Shown here: one piece after another, positions 17,638 through 25,367 of the stretch
Position numbering within the stretch: the stretch's first letter is position 1
Layout of the letters: every line of letters starts with the position of its first letter
NCBI GenBank assembly: GCA_021647885.1
Contig: JAKITV010000020.1
Location: 1-42,144 of the forward strand
Source of the DNA: Flavobacteriaceae bacterium
Lineage (GTDB): Bacteria; Bacteroidota; Bacteroidia; Flavobacteriales; Flavobacteriaceae
DNA: 42,144 bases
Direction of reading: 5' to 3'
The notes under the pieces: generated by a model
Databases searched by the model: none
What the model was told of the DNA's origin: nothing
Seen by the model: the letters and a program-made list of their open reading frames with translations, nothing else
Translations under genes and position numbers: made by a program

Positions 17638-18705
17638 TCATAAAGTATTTACATTGTTAAGGTCATGAAAGGCTTTCTTTAACCGTTCAACAAATGTGTT
17701 TTCACCTTCACGAAGCCATTTTCTAGGATCATAATATTTTTTATTGGGAAGATCATCACCTTCGGGATTACCTATTTGAGATTGTAAGTAACTTTCATAG
17801 GTTTTCATATAGTCACGAATTCCACACATAAATGCATATTGCATGTCTGTGTCGATATTCATTTTTATAACACCATAACCAATGGCTTCTCTAATTTCTT
17901 CTACAGTAGAGCCAGAGCCGCCATGAAAGACAAAATCGATATGATTATGAGCTACATTATATTTTTGTGAGATATATTCTTGAGAGTTTTTAAGAATTTT
18001 AGGTGTTAATTTTACATTTCCAGGTTTATAAACACCATGTACATTGCCAAATGCAGCAGCTATTGTAAATTGGTTACTTATTTTACTTAATTCTTCGTAA
18101 GCATAAGCTACTTCTTCTGGTTGTGTGTATAATTTAGAATCGTCCACATCTGTATTATCCACACCATCTTCTTCACCTCCTGTAATACCAAGTTCAATTT
18201 CTAAAGTCATTCCCATTTTAGCCATTCGTTCAAGATAGTTTTTACAAATTTCTATATTTTCTTCAATAGGTTCTTCAGATAAATCTATCATGTGAGAGCT
18301 ATATAATGGTTTTCCTGTTTCGGCAAAATGTTGTTCACTGGCATCTAATAAACCATCTATCCAAGGCAATAATTTTTTTGCACAATGATCTGTATGTAAA
18401 ATTACCGGAACACCATATGCTGCAGATAATAAATGTATATGTTTTGCACCAGCAATTGCACCAGCAATTGCAGCTTTTTGGTTTTCGTTACTTAAGCCTT
18501 TTCCTGCATTATAAACAGCTCCACCATTTGAGAATTGTATAATTACAGGAGCGTTTAAATCTCTTGCAGTTTCCAATACTCCATTAATAGAATTAGAACC
18601 AATTACATTTACTGCTGGTAAAGCAAAACCTTTATCTTTAGCGAGTTTAAAAATGTCTTGAACTTCTTTTCCTGTAGCTACTCCAGCTTTAATATTATGA
18701 CTCAT
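17638..18705 (-). CDS. fbaA: Class II fructose-bisphosphate aldolase
   Basis: Zinc-dependent aldolase that interconverts fructose 1,6-bisphosphate with dihydroxyacetone phosphate and glyceraldehyde 3-phosphate in glycolysis and gluconeogenesis. It has 355 residues from the ATG at 18705 (MSHNIKAGVATG), which matches the usual family start. A longer frame from 18741 is rejected because that ATG lies inside the -7 element. Recognisable are FALPAVNVIGSNSINGVLE, VILHTDHCAKK (zinc-binding His and catalytic Asp), LEIELGITGGEEDGVDN, AAFGNVHGVYKPGNVKL, FVFHGGSGS and KMNIDTDMQ. The insert and ending (KKYYDPRKWLREGE) are of the E. coli FbaA type. It precedes accD. Confidence 0.97.
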   Translation of the reverse strand: MSHNIKAGVATGKEVQDIFKLAKDKGFALPAVNVIGSNSINGVLETARDLNAPVIIQFSNGGAVYNAGKGLSNENQKAAIAGAIAGAKHIHLLSAAYGVPVILHTDHCAKKLLPWIDGLLDASEQHFAETGKPLYSSHMIDLSEEPIEENIEICKNYLERMAKMGMTLEIELGITGGEEDGVDNTDVDDSKLYTQPEEVAYAYEELSKISNQFTIAAAFGNVHGVYKPGNVKLTPKILKNSQEYISQKYNVAHNHIDFVFHGGSGSTVEEIREAIGYGVIKMNIDTDMQYAFMCGIRDYMKTYESYLQSQIGNPEGDDLPNKKYYDPRKWLREGENTFVERLKKAFHDLNNVNTL

Positions 18706-18738
18706 TTTTATAATTTTTGGGTTAGGGTGTTGTGACTT

Positions 18739-18746
18739 CAAAAGTA
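18739..18746 (-). promoter_or_regulatory. -7 element (TACTTTTG) of fbaA
   Basis: Exact TAnnTTTG match on the minus strand, 33 bases before the chosen ATG. It overlaps the upstream in-frame ATG and so decides the start. Confidence 0.5.
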
Positions 18747-18836
18747 ATCAATTTTAATGATTTAACTGTGGTTTTTGTAGTAAGTTGTTCTTAAAAAACC
18801 ACTAAATCGTTATAGTTTATTAGAAAAAGTGAAAAG

Positions 18837-21386
18837 CTAGAATGGGTAATTTATTCCAATATTATATACGGCATTACCAAAGTTAAAATCGTTAAACCAA
18901 CGGTTTTGGTCTTTATACGAAGGGTCGTAAGTTTTAAAGCCAATATCTCCACGAAGGACGAAGAAACCAAAATCGTAACGCAATCCAAAACCAGCACCAA
19001 TGGCTATGTCTTTTAAAGAACTAAAATTTTTAAAAGTTGCATAATCATCTTCAACATCGTCAAGGACATTCCAAATATTACCAATATCTGTAAAAAAAGC
19101 ACCTTTAACATTTCCAAATAAATTATATCTGTACTCAAGACTAAATGCTAATTTCATATTAGCCTCATTAAATTCGTTATTACTGTCCGAACTTCCTGGT
19201 CCTAGATTATAAGCTGTCCAAGCCCTATTGTCGTTTGGGCCACCAGCAAAAAAACTTTTAGAAAAAGGAATATTATTAGAATTACCATAAGGAATTGCAA
19301 TTCCAAAATAACTTCGCATTGCAAGGACATTGTTCCTTCCTAAACGCCAGTGTTTTATATAATCGAATTCTGTTTTGACATATTGTGAATAGGCAACACC
19401 AAATAATTCGAAACGATTATCGTTATTTTTTTTAAGACCTAAAATTTTAGAAGTAGTTGCAAGGATATTTCCTGCAAGCTCTAATTTTATTTTAAAAATG
19501 GAAAAATTTTCATCAAACAAATTTTCACGTTTATCTTTTGTATAACTAAAGCTAGATGCAAAAATTAAGTTATTTTCAGTTAATCTATTTTTTCTTTCCC
19601 TTATATTATTTACAGTTTGAAACTCGTCTGGATTAGTGGTTTCAAAACCTGCATCTTGACGAACCAAATCTATAAATTCATCAGCTCTGGCTTCAATTAA
19701 GTTTTCATTACCATTACCATCTATAAAAATAAAATCGGAAGGTGTATTATAAACATTTAAAGCAATGGTTTCAAGACTTTCAAAAGAATTTTGATAGACA
19801 CTAAAGTAGTTTCCGGGATTTAGATTTCTTACATATTGAGTGTTGAATAAATCAAAACTATTTGTAACAGTTTGTGAAGGGTTCCAGCGATAATTAAAAA
19901 TACCATTAACGGTTTGCTTGTCTAAACCAATGTTTGTTTGACTGGTAAACCCTAGACTAATTCTTGTACTGGGAGACATGTGTTTTGGAATAAGCTTTTC
20001 AGTTTTAAAAGGGAAAAAGAATCTTGGAATTGTTAATTTTAAATCGGCTCCAATTTCATTAATATCAAAAAACTGTTCGCTGTTAGCACCATCTTTTGAT
20101 GCACCAATAGCACCAATAGCAGATGCTTCAAGTGTTTCGGCACCTCTAAAAATATTTCGTATTAATAAAGATGTACTAAAAGAAAACCCAACAGATTGTA
20201 TATTGCTTTGCGAAATATTTACATCAAAACCCAATCCGTATTTTTTTCGAGGTGTTAAATAAATATTTGCGGTTAAAGTGGTGTCACTTAAGTTCTCTAT
20301 ATATTCAATATTAGGATATTTAAAGGTTTTTAACTCATTTAAATGACGATATGTTCTTGTTCGATCTATATCTCTAAAAATATTTCCTTTAGAAATAAAT
20401 ACAGCATCTGTTAATGCTTTTGGACGATAGCGCATTTTACCATAACTGTATAAATTATAATTATTATAAATTATAGAATCTTGAAAGGGTTTGTTTCTGC
20501 TTTCAAAAGCATCATCGGTATATATATTTACATCTTTTATTTTATACATTTTGAAAGGGACTAATGCTACCGAATCTTCATTTCGAATAATCCTATTTAG
20601 TATTTGGGTAAGATTATTTACCTTATTTTGGGTTCCAATTGTATCATGCTCGAATCTAATATAATCTTGAGTAAAATGATATATTCCAGAATTTCTAAAG
20701 TTATTGGTTAATCGTTCACGCTCTTTGGTAAAATCATCCACTTTATATTGATTGTCTTTTTTAATAAAAGCTTCCTCTTTAGTTTTTTGATATAGTGAAT
20801 CAATAATTGGTGAAGCTATATAAGTTGTAAGAGAATCTATAATATAAGGTTTGCCAGTTGTTACATTATAATCTATTGTAGCGCGCTTGTTGTCATTTCT
20901 TGTTGTTTTTGAAGTCGTTTTGACATCAAACCAACCATTTGCAAAATAATAGCCATCTAATTTATTTTTAGCTTTTCGTGTTCTTATGGTATCTACAATT
21001 ACTGGAGCTTCTCCTGTTGTTTGCAGCCATTTATTAAAACTTTTTCGAGACTCTATATCTTTATCTAATTGCTTTTTTGATAATACTTTAGTTTTCCAAG
21101 TTATCTTTTTTGGGTTATTATATATTTTAGCTTCTAAAATTGAATCTATATTTTGACGTGCTAAATTATAGATGTGCAAACGTAAAGGAAAGCCTAATAA
21201 TTTACTATTTGGTTTTTGATAAATGAGATTTGTAATCTCTTCCGAAGTTGTTTTTTTGTCATTAACGTAAACTGAAGTATGAGTCAATAGATGGTCATTT
21301 TCTCCAACTCTTTTTACAACGTTACAAGATGTAATAACTAATGCAATTAATATAATTAATGATATTTTTACTAGAGTTTGTTTCAA
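18837..21386 (-). CDS. tamL: TamL: lipidated BamA/TamA-family outer-membrane protein
   Basis: This 849-residue protein has a lipoprotein signal (ITSC, Cys21), POTRA-like segments (about 25-390) and a C-terminal 16-strand Omp85 barrel (about 400-849). The barrel includes the FFAGGPNDNRAW motif, a variant of the conserved substrate-exit loop, and ends in ...YNIGINYPF with a terminal aromatic residue. Lipidated TamA homologues (TamL) are typical of Bacteroidota and work with TamB in outer-membrane assembly. I see no tamB here; it must lie elsewhere if present. The only possible start is TTG at 21386, directly after an in-frame TAG. It is divergent from the TrmH-family gene. Confidence 0.88.
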   Translation of the reverse strand: MKQTLVKISLIILIALVITSCNVVKRVGENDHLLTHTSVYVNDKKTTSEEITNLIYQKPNSKLLGFPLRLHIYNLARQNIDSILEAKIYNNPKKITWKTKVLSKKQLDKDIESRKSFNKWLQTTGEAPVIVDTIRTRKAKNKLDGYYFANGWFDVKTTSKTTRNDNKRATIDYNVTTGKPYIIDSLTTYIASPIIDSLYQKTKEEAFIKKDNQYKVDDFTKERERLTNNFRNSGIYHFTQDYIRFEHDTIGTQNKVNNLTQILNRIIRNEDSVALVPFKMYKIKDVNIYTDDAFESRNKPFQDSIIYNNYNLYSYGKMRYRPKALTDAVFISKGNIFRDIDRTRTYRHLNELKTFKYPNIEYIENLSDTTLTANIYLTPRKKYGLGFDVNISQSNIQSVGFSFSTSLLIRNIFRGAETLEASAIGAIGASKDGANSEQFFDINEIGADLKLTIPRFFFPFKTEKLIPKHMSPSTRISLGFTSQTNIGLDKQTVNGIFNYRWNPSQTVTNSFDLFNTQYVRNLNPGNYFSVYQNSFESLETIALNVYNTPSDFIFIDGNGNENLIEARADEFIDLVRQDAGFETTNPDEFQTVNNIRERKNRLTENNLIFASSFSYTKDKRENLFDENFSIFKIKLELAGNILATTSKILGLKKNNDNRFELFGVAYSQYVKTEFDYIKHWRLGRNNVLAMRSYFGIAIPYGNSNNIPFSKSFFAGGPNDNRAWTAYNLGPGSSDSNNEFNEANMKLAFSLEYRYNLFGNVKGAFFTDIGNIWNVLDDVEDDYATFKNFSSLKDIAIGAGFGLRYDFGFFVLRGDIGFKTYDPSYKDQNRWFNDFNFGNAVYNIGINYPF

Positions 21387-21433
21387 CTAAAAATAAATAA
21401 GTTTAGATTTACTGTCTAAAGAGAATTATAGCT

Positions 21434-21441
21434 CAAAAGTA
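21434..21441 (-). promoter_or_regulatory. -7 element (TACTTTTG) of tamL
   Basis: Exact TAnnTTTG match on the minus strand, about 48 bases before the TTG start of tamL, within the 65-base divergent region. Confidence 0.45.
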
Positions 21442-21451
21442 CATTATTTAG

Positions 21452-22195
21452 ATGTTAAGTAAAAGCGAAATAAATCTAATAACGAGTTTAAAACAAAAAA
21501 AGTACCGTTTTCAACATCAGCTGTTTGTAGCCGAAGGTAAGAAGACGATATTGGAGTTATTAAATTCTAAATTGCAATTGCATCAACTCTTTACAACTAC
21601 GTTAGAATTTGATGTTTCAGATGTTTTACAAACAACAATCACAGCAAAAGAATTAAATAAAATAAGTTTTTTAAAAACGCCAAATACTGCATTGGCAGTA
21701 TTTAAAACTCCTAAACCACAACCAATAGATTTTAGCAAACTTATTGTAGCATTGGATAATGTACGAGATCCTGGAAATTTAGGAACTATTATTAGACTTT
21801 GCGACTGGTTTGGTGTTACCGATTTGGTTTGTAATACAGAAACTGTAGATTGCTATAACCCAAAAGTAATACAAGCTACAATGGGTTCTATTACCAGAGT
21901 TAACGTGTCTTATTTGGATTTGAAAGATGTTTTATCTGGAAGAAAAGAAATAGAGAAATTTGGGGCTTTTATGGATGGTGAAACTATTTATAATATGAGT
22001 TTCCCAGACTCTGGAATTTTAGTGTTAGGAAATGAAGCTAACGGAATTTCAAAAGAAGTTGAAGCACAAATCAAAAAAAGAATTACAATACCAAGATTTG
22101 GAAGTTTACAAGCCACCGAAAGTTTAAATGTAGCTAATGCTGTTGCAATTTTGTTAAGCGAGTTTAAGAGACGAACTAACTTTCAAAATCTTTAA
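21452..22195 (+). CDS. TrmH/SpoU-family RNA 2'-O-methyltransferase
   Basis: A SAM-dependent RNA ribose methyltransferase of 247 residues. The N-terminal substrate-binding domain (about 1-95) starts LITSLKQKKYRFQHQLFVAEGKK. The knotted SPOUT domain has the three motifs: ALDNVRDPGNLGTIIRLCDWFG, LVLGNEANGIS, and RITIPRFGSLQATESLNVANAVAILLSEF. The exact rRNA or tRNA target cannot be read. The last codons (after SEFKRR) differ from those of an orphan second copy of this gene's 3' end at 24598-24657. The present end appears to have been replaced when a 2.4-kb segment was inserted. The stop overlaps the convergent XRE gene by 20 bases. Confidence 0.92.
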   Translation: MLSKSEINLITSLKQKKYRFQHQLFVAEGKKTILELLNSKLQLHQLFTTTLEFDVSDVLQTTITAKELNKISFLKTPNTALAVFKTPKPQPIDFSKLIVALDNVRDPGNLGTIIRLCDWFGVTDLVCNTETVDCYNPKVIQATMGSITRVNVSYLDLKDVLSGRKEIEKFGAFMDGETIYNMSFPDSGILVLGNEANGISKEVEAQIKKRITIPRFGSLQATESLNVANAVAILLSEFKRRTNFQNL

Positions 22196-22394
22196 AGAAA
22201 TCTTCCAAAGTCATCTCGTGAGCATCTAGTATTCGTAAAAATGTTTTAATAGTAAAATTTGTGCCTTTTTCCATTCGCCAATATTGTACACGAGGAATAT
22301 TGTGTTCCCAAGCAAAGAACTCGTTACTTACATATCCTTTTTCAATACGAAGTTGTCTAATTTTTTTGGCAATTTTTAATATACGTTTGTCCAT
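22176..22394 (-). CDS. Small XRE-type helix-turn-helix regulator
   Basis: A 72-residue protein from the ATG at 22394 (MDKRILKIAKKIRQLRIEKG). A TTT-coded upstream extension beginning at 22412 is less likely. It is a single Cro/C1-type helix-turn-helix: KIAKKIRQLRIEKGYVSNEFFAWEHNIPRVQYWRMEKGTNFTIKTFLRILDAHEMTLEDFF. It has no effector domain. It is the first cargo gene after trmH, convergent with it and overlapping its stop by 20 bases, and is divergent from the GH19 lipoprotein. An inverted repeat (22479-22513) in the intervening space is a candidate binding site. It probably controls the neighbouring genes, but that is inference. Confidence 0.82.
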   Translation of the reverse strand: MDKRILKIAKKIRQLRIEKGYVSNEFFAWEHNIPRVQYWRMEKGTNFTIKTFLRILDAHEMTLEDFFKDFES

Positions 22395-22478
22395 AAAAAA
22401 AGGGTCAAACAAATATCAAGGTCTATTTCAAAATTAAAACATACTAAATGGGTTTCATTTATGAAATTTATTTATATT

Positions 22479-22513
22479 AGCAATAATCTTTGAGGGAAGA
22501 ATTAATTATTGCT
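22479..22513. promoter_or_regulatory. Inverted repeat AGCAATAAT...ATTATTGCT, candidate operator
   Basis: Two 9-base arms are perfect inverted repeats separated by 17 bases, between the XRE gene and the GH19 lipoprotein gene. The spacer contains AATCTTTGAGG, close to a -7 element but with one base too many. It is a plausible operator for the adjacent regulator. Confidence 0.4.
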
Positions 22514-22564
22514 GTTGTTAACCATTAATTTAAGATTTTAACTTAATTTTAATCAAGCATAATT

Positions 22565-24070
22565 ATGAAGCAACATTTTAAAAAATACCTCAAACTTGGT
22601 ATGCTCCTCTTTAGCATTTTTTTAATTCTTGTTAATTGTCAAAAAGATGATTTTCAAGAATTACAAGAAACAAAAGCCTCTAAAAAACCACCAAATTTAA
22701 CAGCTACTATACAAAGAGGTGGAAAACTCATTGAATCTAACAAAACTTTAAAAGAACAGTTAGCTAAATTTACTAAAAGTGAAAATAGCGAAATTGCTTC
22801 AAGAACTATTTATTCAAGTGAATATGATTTTAGTATAGATACTACTTATACACAACTAATAGAAACTTCTACTTATAACAGCTTTACTTTTAGTGTTGAA
22901 AGAGATAATCCTGATCCAGATATTCTCGAAAATTATGTGTTTACCAGTTTTAATAATGGAAATACCAAACAATATTTAATTTCATACCCAATAGTAAATG
23001 CTGATTCAGACCAAGAATACGACATTGCAAATGCAACAATCCAATCCATAAATGATGATACTTTAATTTACAGCAGAGGTGAAGGTTGTTGGGCGTCTAT
23101 TGTAGAATATGAAGATCCTGTTTGTGTAGATTATAATTGTGGATTATCAGGTAATCATTCACCTGGAGAAGCATGTGATGATGGTGATTATAGAGCATAT
23201 ACAGAATGTACAGGAGGTGGTTGGGTTGAACGCTGTACCACACCAGGTGGAGGTGGAACTTCTGGTGGTAGCGATTATGACCCAGACGACACAACTAATG
23301 GCGGAAACACAAACACAGACACCAATACAGACAATACTACCGAAGACGAAGAAGAAGTGGTAATTCCTTTAGACAATATCACTAAAAATGATTGTGATAC
23401 TTCTAAAGAAGACCTTAAAAAAGTATTCCCAAATATGCCTGATACTAACGCAGAATTACTTGCTTCAATAATAAATGATAAAGGAAAAGATTTTGGCATA
23501 GATAGTGATGAAGATTTATGGCACTTTTTAAGTCAAGCAGGACATGAAACAGGTGGGTTTAACACATTACAAGTTACAGAAAACTTGAATTATTCAACAG
23601 CGTCTTTAATTCCAAAAAGGTATAGTAAGTTTACAATGGACACAATAACAAACCCAACAAAATTGTATGCTGGAGATTACACTGGAGATGCAGAGAAATT
23701 GGCAAATGCTGCTATGTGCTGCAAACATGGAAATAGTAACGAAGCAAGTGGTGATGGTTGGAAATATAGAGGTCGAGGAATTGTGCAATTAACTTGGAAA
23801 GATAATTACACAGCATTTAAAACATGGTATAATAACAAGTATGACCCTGACATTGACCCTGTTACTACTCCTAACTTAATCTCAACAAATGATACTTTAG
23901 CAATTCTAACAGGGCTTTGGTATTACAAAACTAGAGTAGTTGATAAAATAACTGTTGATAGTACAACAACTGTGGATAAAGTTACTTTAAAAGTTAATGG
24001 TGGAGATAATGGCTTACCAGACAGAAAAGAACGTTTTCAAAAAGCAAAAGATTCAATTAATTGTTTATAA
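22565..24070 (+). CDS. Lipoprotein with C-terminal GH19 chitinase/lysozyme-like domain
   Basis: This 501-residue protein has a lipoprotein signal (LVNC, Cys25). It continues with an N-terminal beta region, a cysteine cluster (about 174-224: EGCWASI, DPVCVDYNCGL, GEACDDGD, YTECTGGG, ERC) and an Asn/Thr/Gly-rich acidic linker (about 226-268). Residues 275-501 match GH19 glycosidases as found in phage and bacterial lysozymes: WHFLSQAGHETGGF with catalytic Glu328, ENLNYSTASLIPKRY, GDGWKYRGRGIVQLTWKDNY and a closing NGGDNGLPDRKERF. It likely cuts peptidoglycan or chitin at the cell surface. The gene is the main cargo of the insertion downstream of trmH, and the next small lipoprotein gene follows 19 bases later. 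Confidence 0.85.
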   Translation: MKQHFKKYLKLGMLLFSIFLILVNCQKDDFQELQETKASKKPPNLTATIQRGGKLIESNKTLKEQLAKFTKSENSEIASRTIYSSEYDFSIDTTYTQLIETSTYNSFTFSVERDNPDPDILENYVFTSFNNGNTKQYLISYPIVNADSDQEYDIANATIQSINDDTLIYSRGEGCWASIVEYEDPVCVDYNCGLSGNHSPGEACDDGDYRAYTECTGGGWVERCTTPGGGGTSGGSDYDPDDTTNGGNTNTDTNTDNTTEDEEEVVIPLDNITKNDCDTSKEDLKKVFPNMPDTNAELLASIINDKGKDFGIDSDEDLWHFLSQAGHETGGFNTLQVTENLNYSTASLIPKRYSKFTMDTITNPTKLYAGDYTGDAEKLANAAMCCKHGNSNEASGDGWKYRGRGIVQLTWKDNYTAFKTWYNNKYDPDIDPVTTPNLISTNDTLAILTGLWYYKTRVVDKITVDSTTTVDKVTLKVNGGDNGLPDRKERFQKAKDSINCL

Positions 24071-24089
24071 ATTAAAACTTTAAAATATT

Positions 24090-24500
24090 ATGAAACATAA
24101 TAAAAATTTAAACCTTACATTAATGATTTTACTTGTTCTATTATCATTCAGCTGTAGAGCGCAACAAATACAAATACAAGAACCTAATTTATCAGATAAT
24201 ATAATTGGTACTTGGTTATCTAATGAAGAACCCACCCATAAGCTAGTATTTACAGTAAATGGCTTACAGCAAAGTTATCATAATAATACTTTGTCAAGTA
24301 CGTTTTCATATTCAATTACAACACAATGTAAATTGCAGACACTTACAACCAACTATGATATTTTTTTAAAAGTAATAGATTTAGAGGATAACGAAGTGTT
24401 TTGTCATCTTTTAAATGGCATTCATACTGATACAAATGGAGTTATTACTTTATCAATAACTTCAGAAAGAGGAAAATTATATTTATATACGAAACAATAA
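24090..24500 (+). CDS. Small hypothetical lipoprotein
   Basis: This 136-residue protein has a lipoprotein signal (LSFSC, cysteine at about residue 22). The mature part starts LSDNIIGTWLSNEEPTHKLVFTVNG, a lipocalin-like opening strand pattern seen in many Bacteroidota lipoproteins, followed by further beta strands and two cysteines (TTQCKLQ, EVFCHLL). It lies 19 bases after the GH19 gene on the same strand, so co-transcription is likely. Because the neighbour is a surface cell-wall hydrolase, this could be a protective or inhibitor lipoprotein. Nothing in the sequence proves that. Confidence 0.72.
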   Translation: MKHNKNLNLTLMILLVLLSFSCRAQQIQIQEPNLSDNIIGTWLSNEEPTHKLVFTVNGLQQSYHNNTLSSTFSYSITTQCKLQTLTTNYDIFLKVIDLEDNEVFCHLLNGIHTDTNGVITLSITSERGKLYLYTKQ

Positions 24501-24542
24501 AAACTAACCACAACACGGCATATAAAAAACAGCAGTAAAGAG

Positions 24543-24568
24543 TCACACCAAAGCGTGATGCTTTTCTG
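24543..24568 (+). terminator. Weak hairpin after the small lipoprotein gene
   Basis: TCAC.C-AAA-G.GTGA forms a 5-bp stem with one mismatch, followed by TGCTTTTCTG. It is a possible end of the GH19 operon. Confidence 0.35.
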
Positions 24569-24597
24569 TTATCTTTGTTTTTAAGTTGAAATTTAAA

Positions 24598-24657
24598 ATA
24601 AATGCCACAGCTATTTTGTTAAGCGAGTTTAAAAGGAAGGGAACTACTGAAACGTAA
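24598..24657 (+). pseudogene. Orphan copy of the trmH 3' end
   Basis: The plus strand reads NATAILLSEFKRKGTTET and stop, matching the end of the TrmH-family protein (NAVAILLSEFKRR...). Twenty bases (24613-24632) are identical to 22148-22167, and the reading frame is kept. The stop codon overlaps the end of porT by a few bases. That is how a native convergent trmH-porT pair would look, so this is probably the ancestral end of trmH, stranded by the insertion. The upstream part quickly loses similarity. Confidence 0.7.
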
Positions 24658-25357
24658 AATTGATAAAAAACCCTCTGGTTTTCATAGATGTAATACTACT
24701 TGTCCAAGGACTATCAAGATCAGAATCTCTAACCAATTCATCATTTATAGCAAAAACAGCACGAATGGAAGGTGTAAATTTAAACCAAAACATATAAAAA
24801 TCTATACCAACACCAAGCTCATAAAAGAATACGTTTTTCTTCATTCTAAATTGTCCAGCGCTATTATCGTCTGGATTTTCTTGGTTACTCGACAAATTTA
24901 AAGCTGTAGAAAAACCACCAACAATAAATGGTTTTATATTGTTAACACGCTTGGTAGATATTTTTAATAGTAACGGGATATGTATATAAGTAGAGCTCAC
25001 TTCTCTTAATAAATCATTGTCATTAAATGTTTGCCCTTGAAAAAAACTGGAATGGTAATGAAGCTCACGTTTAGATATAACTAATCCTGGTTCTAATCTT
25101 AAGTCTAAATACTCATTAATACGCAAGTTTCCTATTAAACCAACATTAAAACCAACAGATTTTATTACTTGAATGTCTGCTAAATCTTGATTGTAATCAA
25201 AATTAAAATCGTAATTATTAAACCCTAAATAGTAACCCCAAGATAAAAGTGGTTTATCGAAATTTTCATTATTTTTAATTTTCTCTTTGCTAAATAATTG
25301 TGCCGAAACAGTTTGAAACGCAAAGAAAAAAGAAAGTATTACAAATAGTTTTTTCAT
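24644..25357 (-). CDS. porT: PorT-family outer-membrane protein (type IX secretion/gliding)
   Basis: PorT is an outer-membrane beta-barrel protein needed for type IX secretion. It has 237 residues from the ATG at 25357. The longer open frame back to 25516 only overlaps ubiE. The N-terminus is a signal peptide (KKLFVILSFFFAFQTVSAQ), then alternating strands with typical PorT segments: WGYYLGFNNYDF, VGFNVGLIGNLRINEYLDLRLEPGL, STYIHIPLLLKIS, KPFIVGGFSTALNL, and FYELGVGIDFYMFWFKFTPSIRAVF, ending with FINFTFQ. It follows ubiE by ten bases and is probably co-transcribed. Its end overlaps the orphan trmH tail. Confidence 0.88.
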   Translation of the reverse strand: MKKLFVILSFFFAFQTVSAQLFSKEKIKNNENFDKPLLSWGYYLGFNNYDFNFDYNQDLADIQVIKSVGFNVGLIGNLRINEYLDLRLEPGLVISKRELHYHSSFFQGQTFNDNDLLREVSSTYIHIPLLLKISTKRVNNIKPFIVGGFSTALNLSSNQENPDDNSAGQFRMKKNVFFYELGVGIDFYMFWFKFTPSIRAVFAINDELVRDSDLDSPWTSSITSMKTRGFFINFTFQ

Positions 25358-25367
25358 ATGGTAATAT

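Larger units (their letters stand above)
22168..24632. mobile_element. Inserted segment at the 3' end of trmH, bounded by a duplicated gene end
   Basis: A 20-base direct repeat, ATTTTGTTAAGCGAGTTTAA, lies inside the trmH 3' end (22148-22167) and again at 24613-24632. At the second site it sits in the same reading frame within a remnant of the trmH end. Everything between (XRE regulator, GH19 lipoprotein, small lipoprotein) is therefore probably an insertion. There is no integrase, transposase or terminal inverted repeat inside, so the mechanism is not visible. The repeat copies have the geometry of attL/attR at a protein-gene 3' end. Confidence 0.65.

Noticed and set aside
18706-18741. Upstream in-frame ATG extending fbaA by 12 codons
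   Set aside because: It overlaps an exact -7 element, and the family start MSHNIKAG fits the ATG at 18705.
23097-23294. Histidine/methionine-rich minus-strand frame
   Set aside because: It is a shadow of the Cys-rich and linker region of the GH19 lipoprotein.
22168-24612. Insertion sequence as the source of the trmH insertion
   Set aside because: No transposase gene and no terminal inverted repeats were found at the ends.
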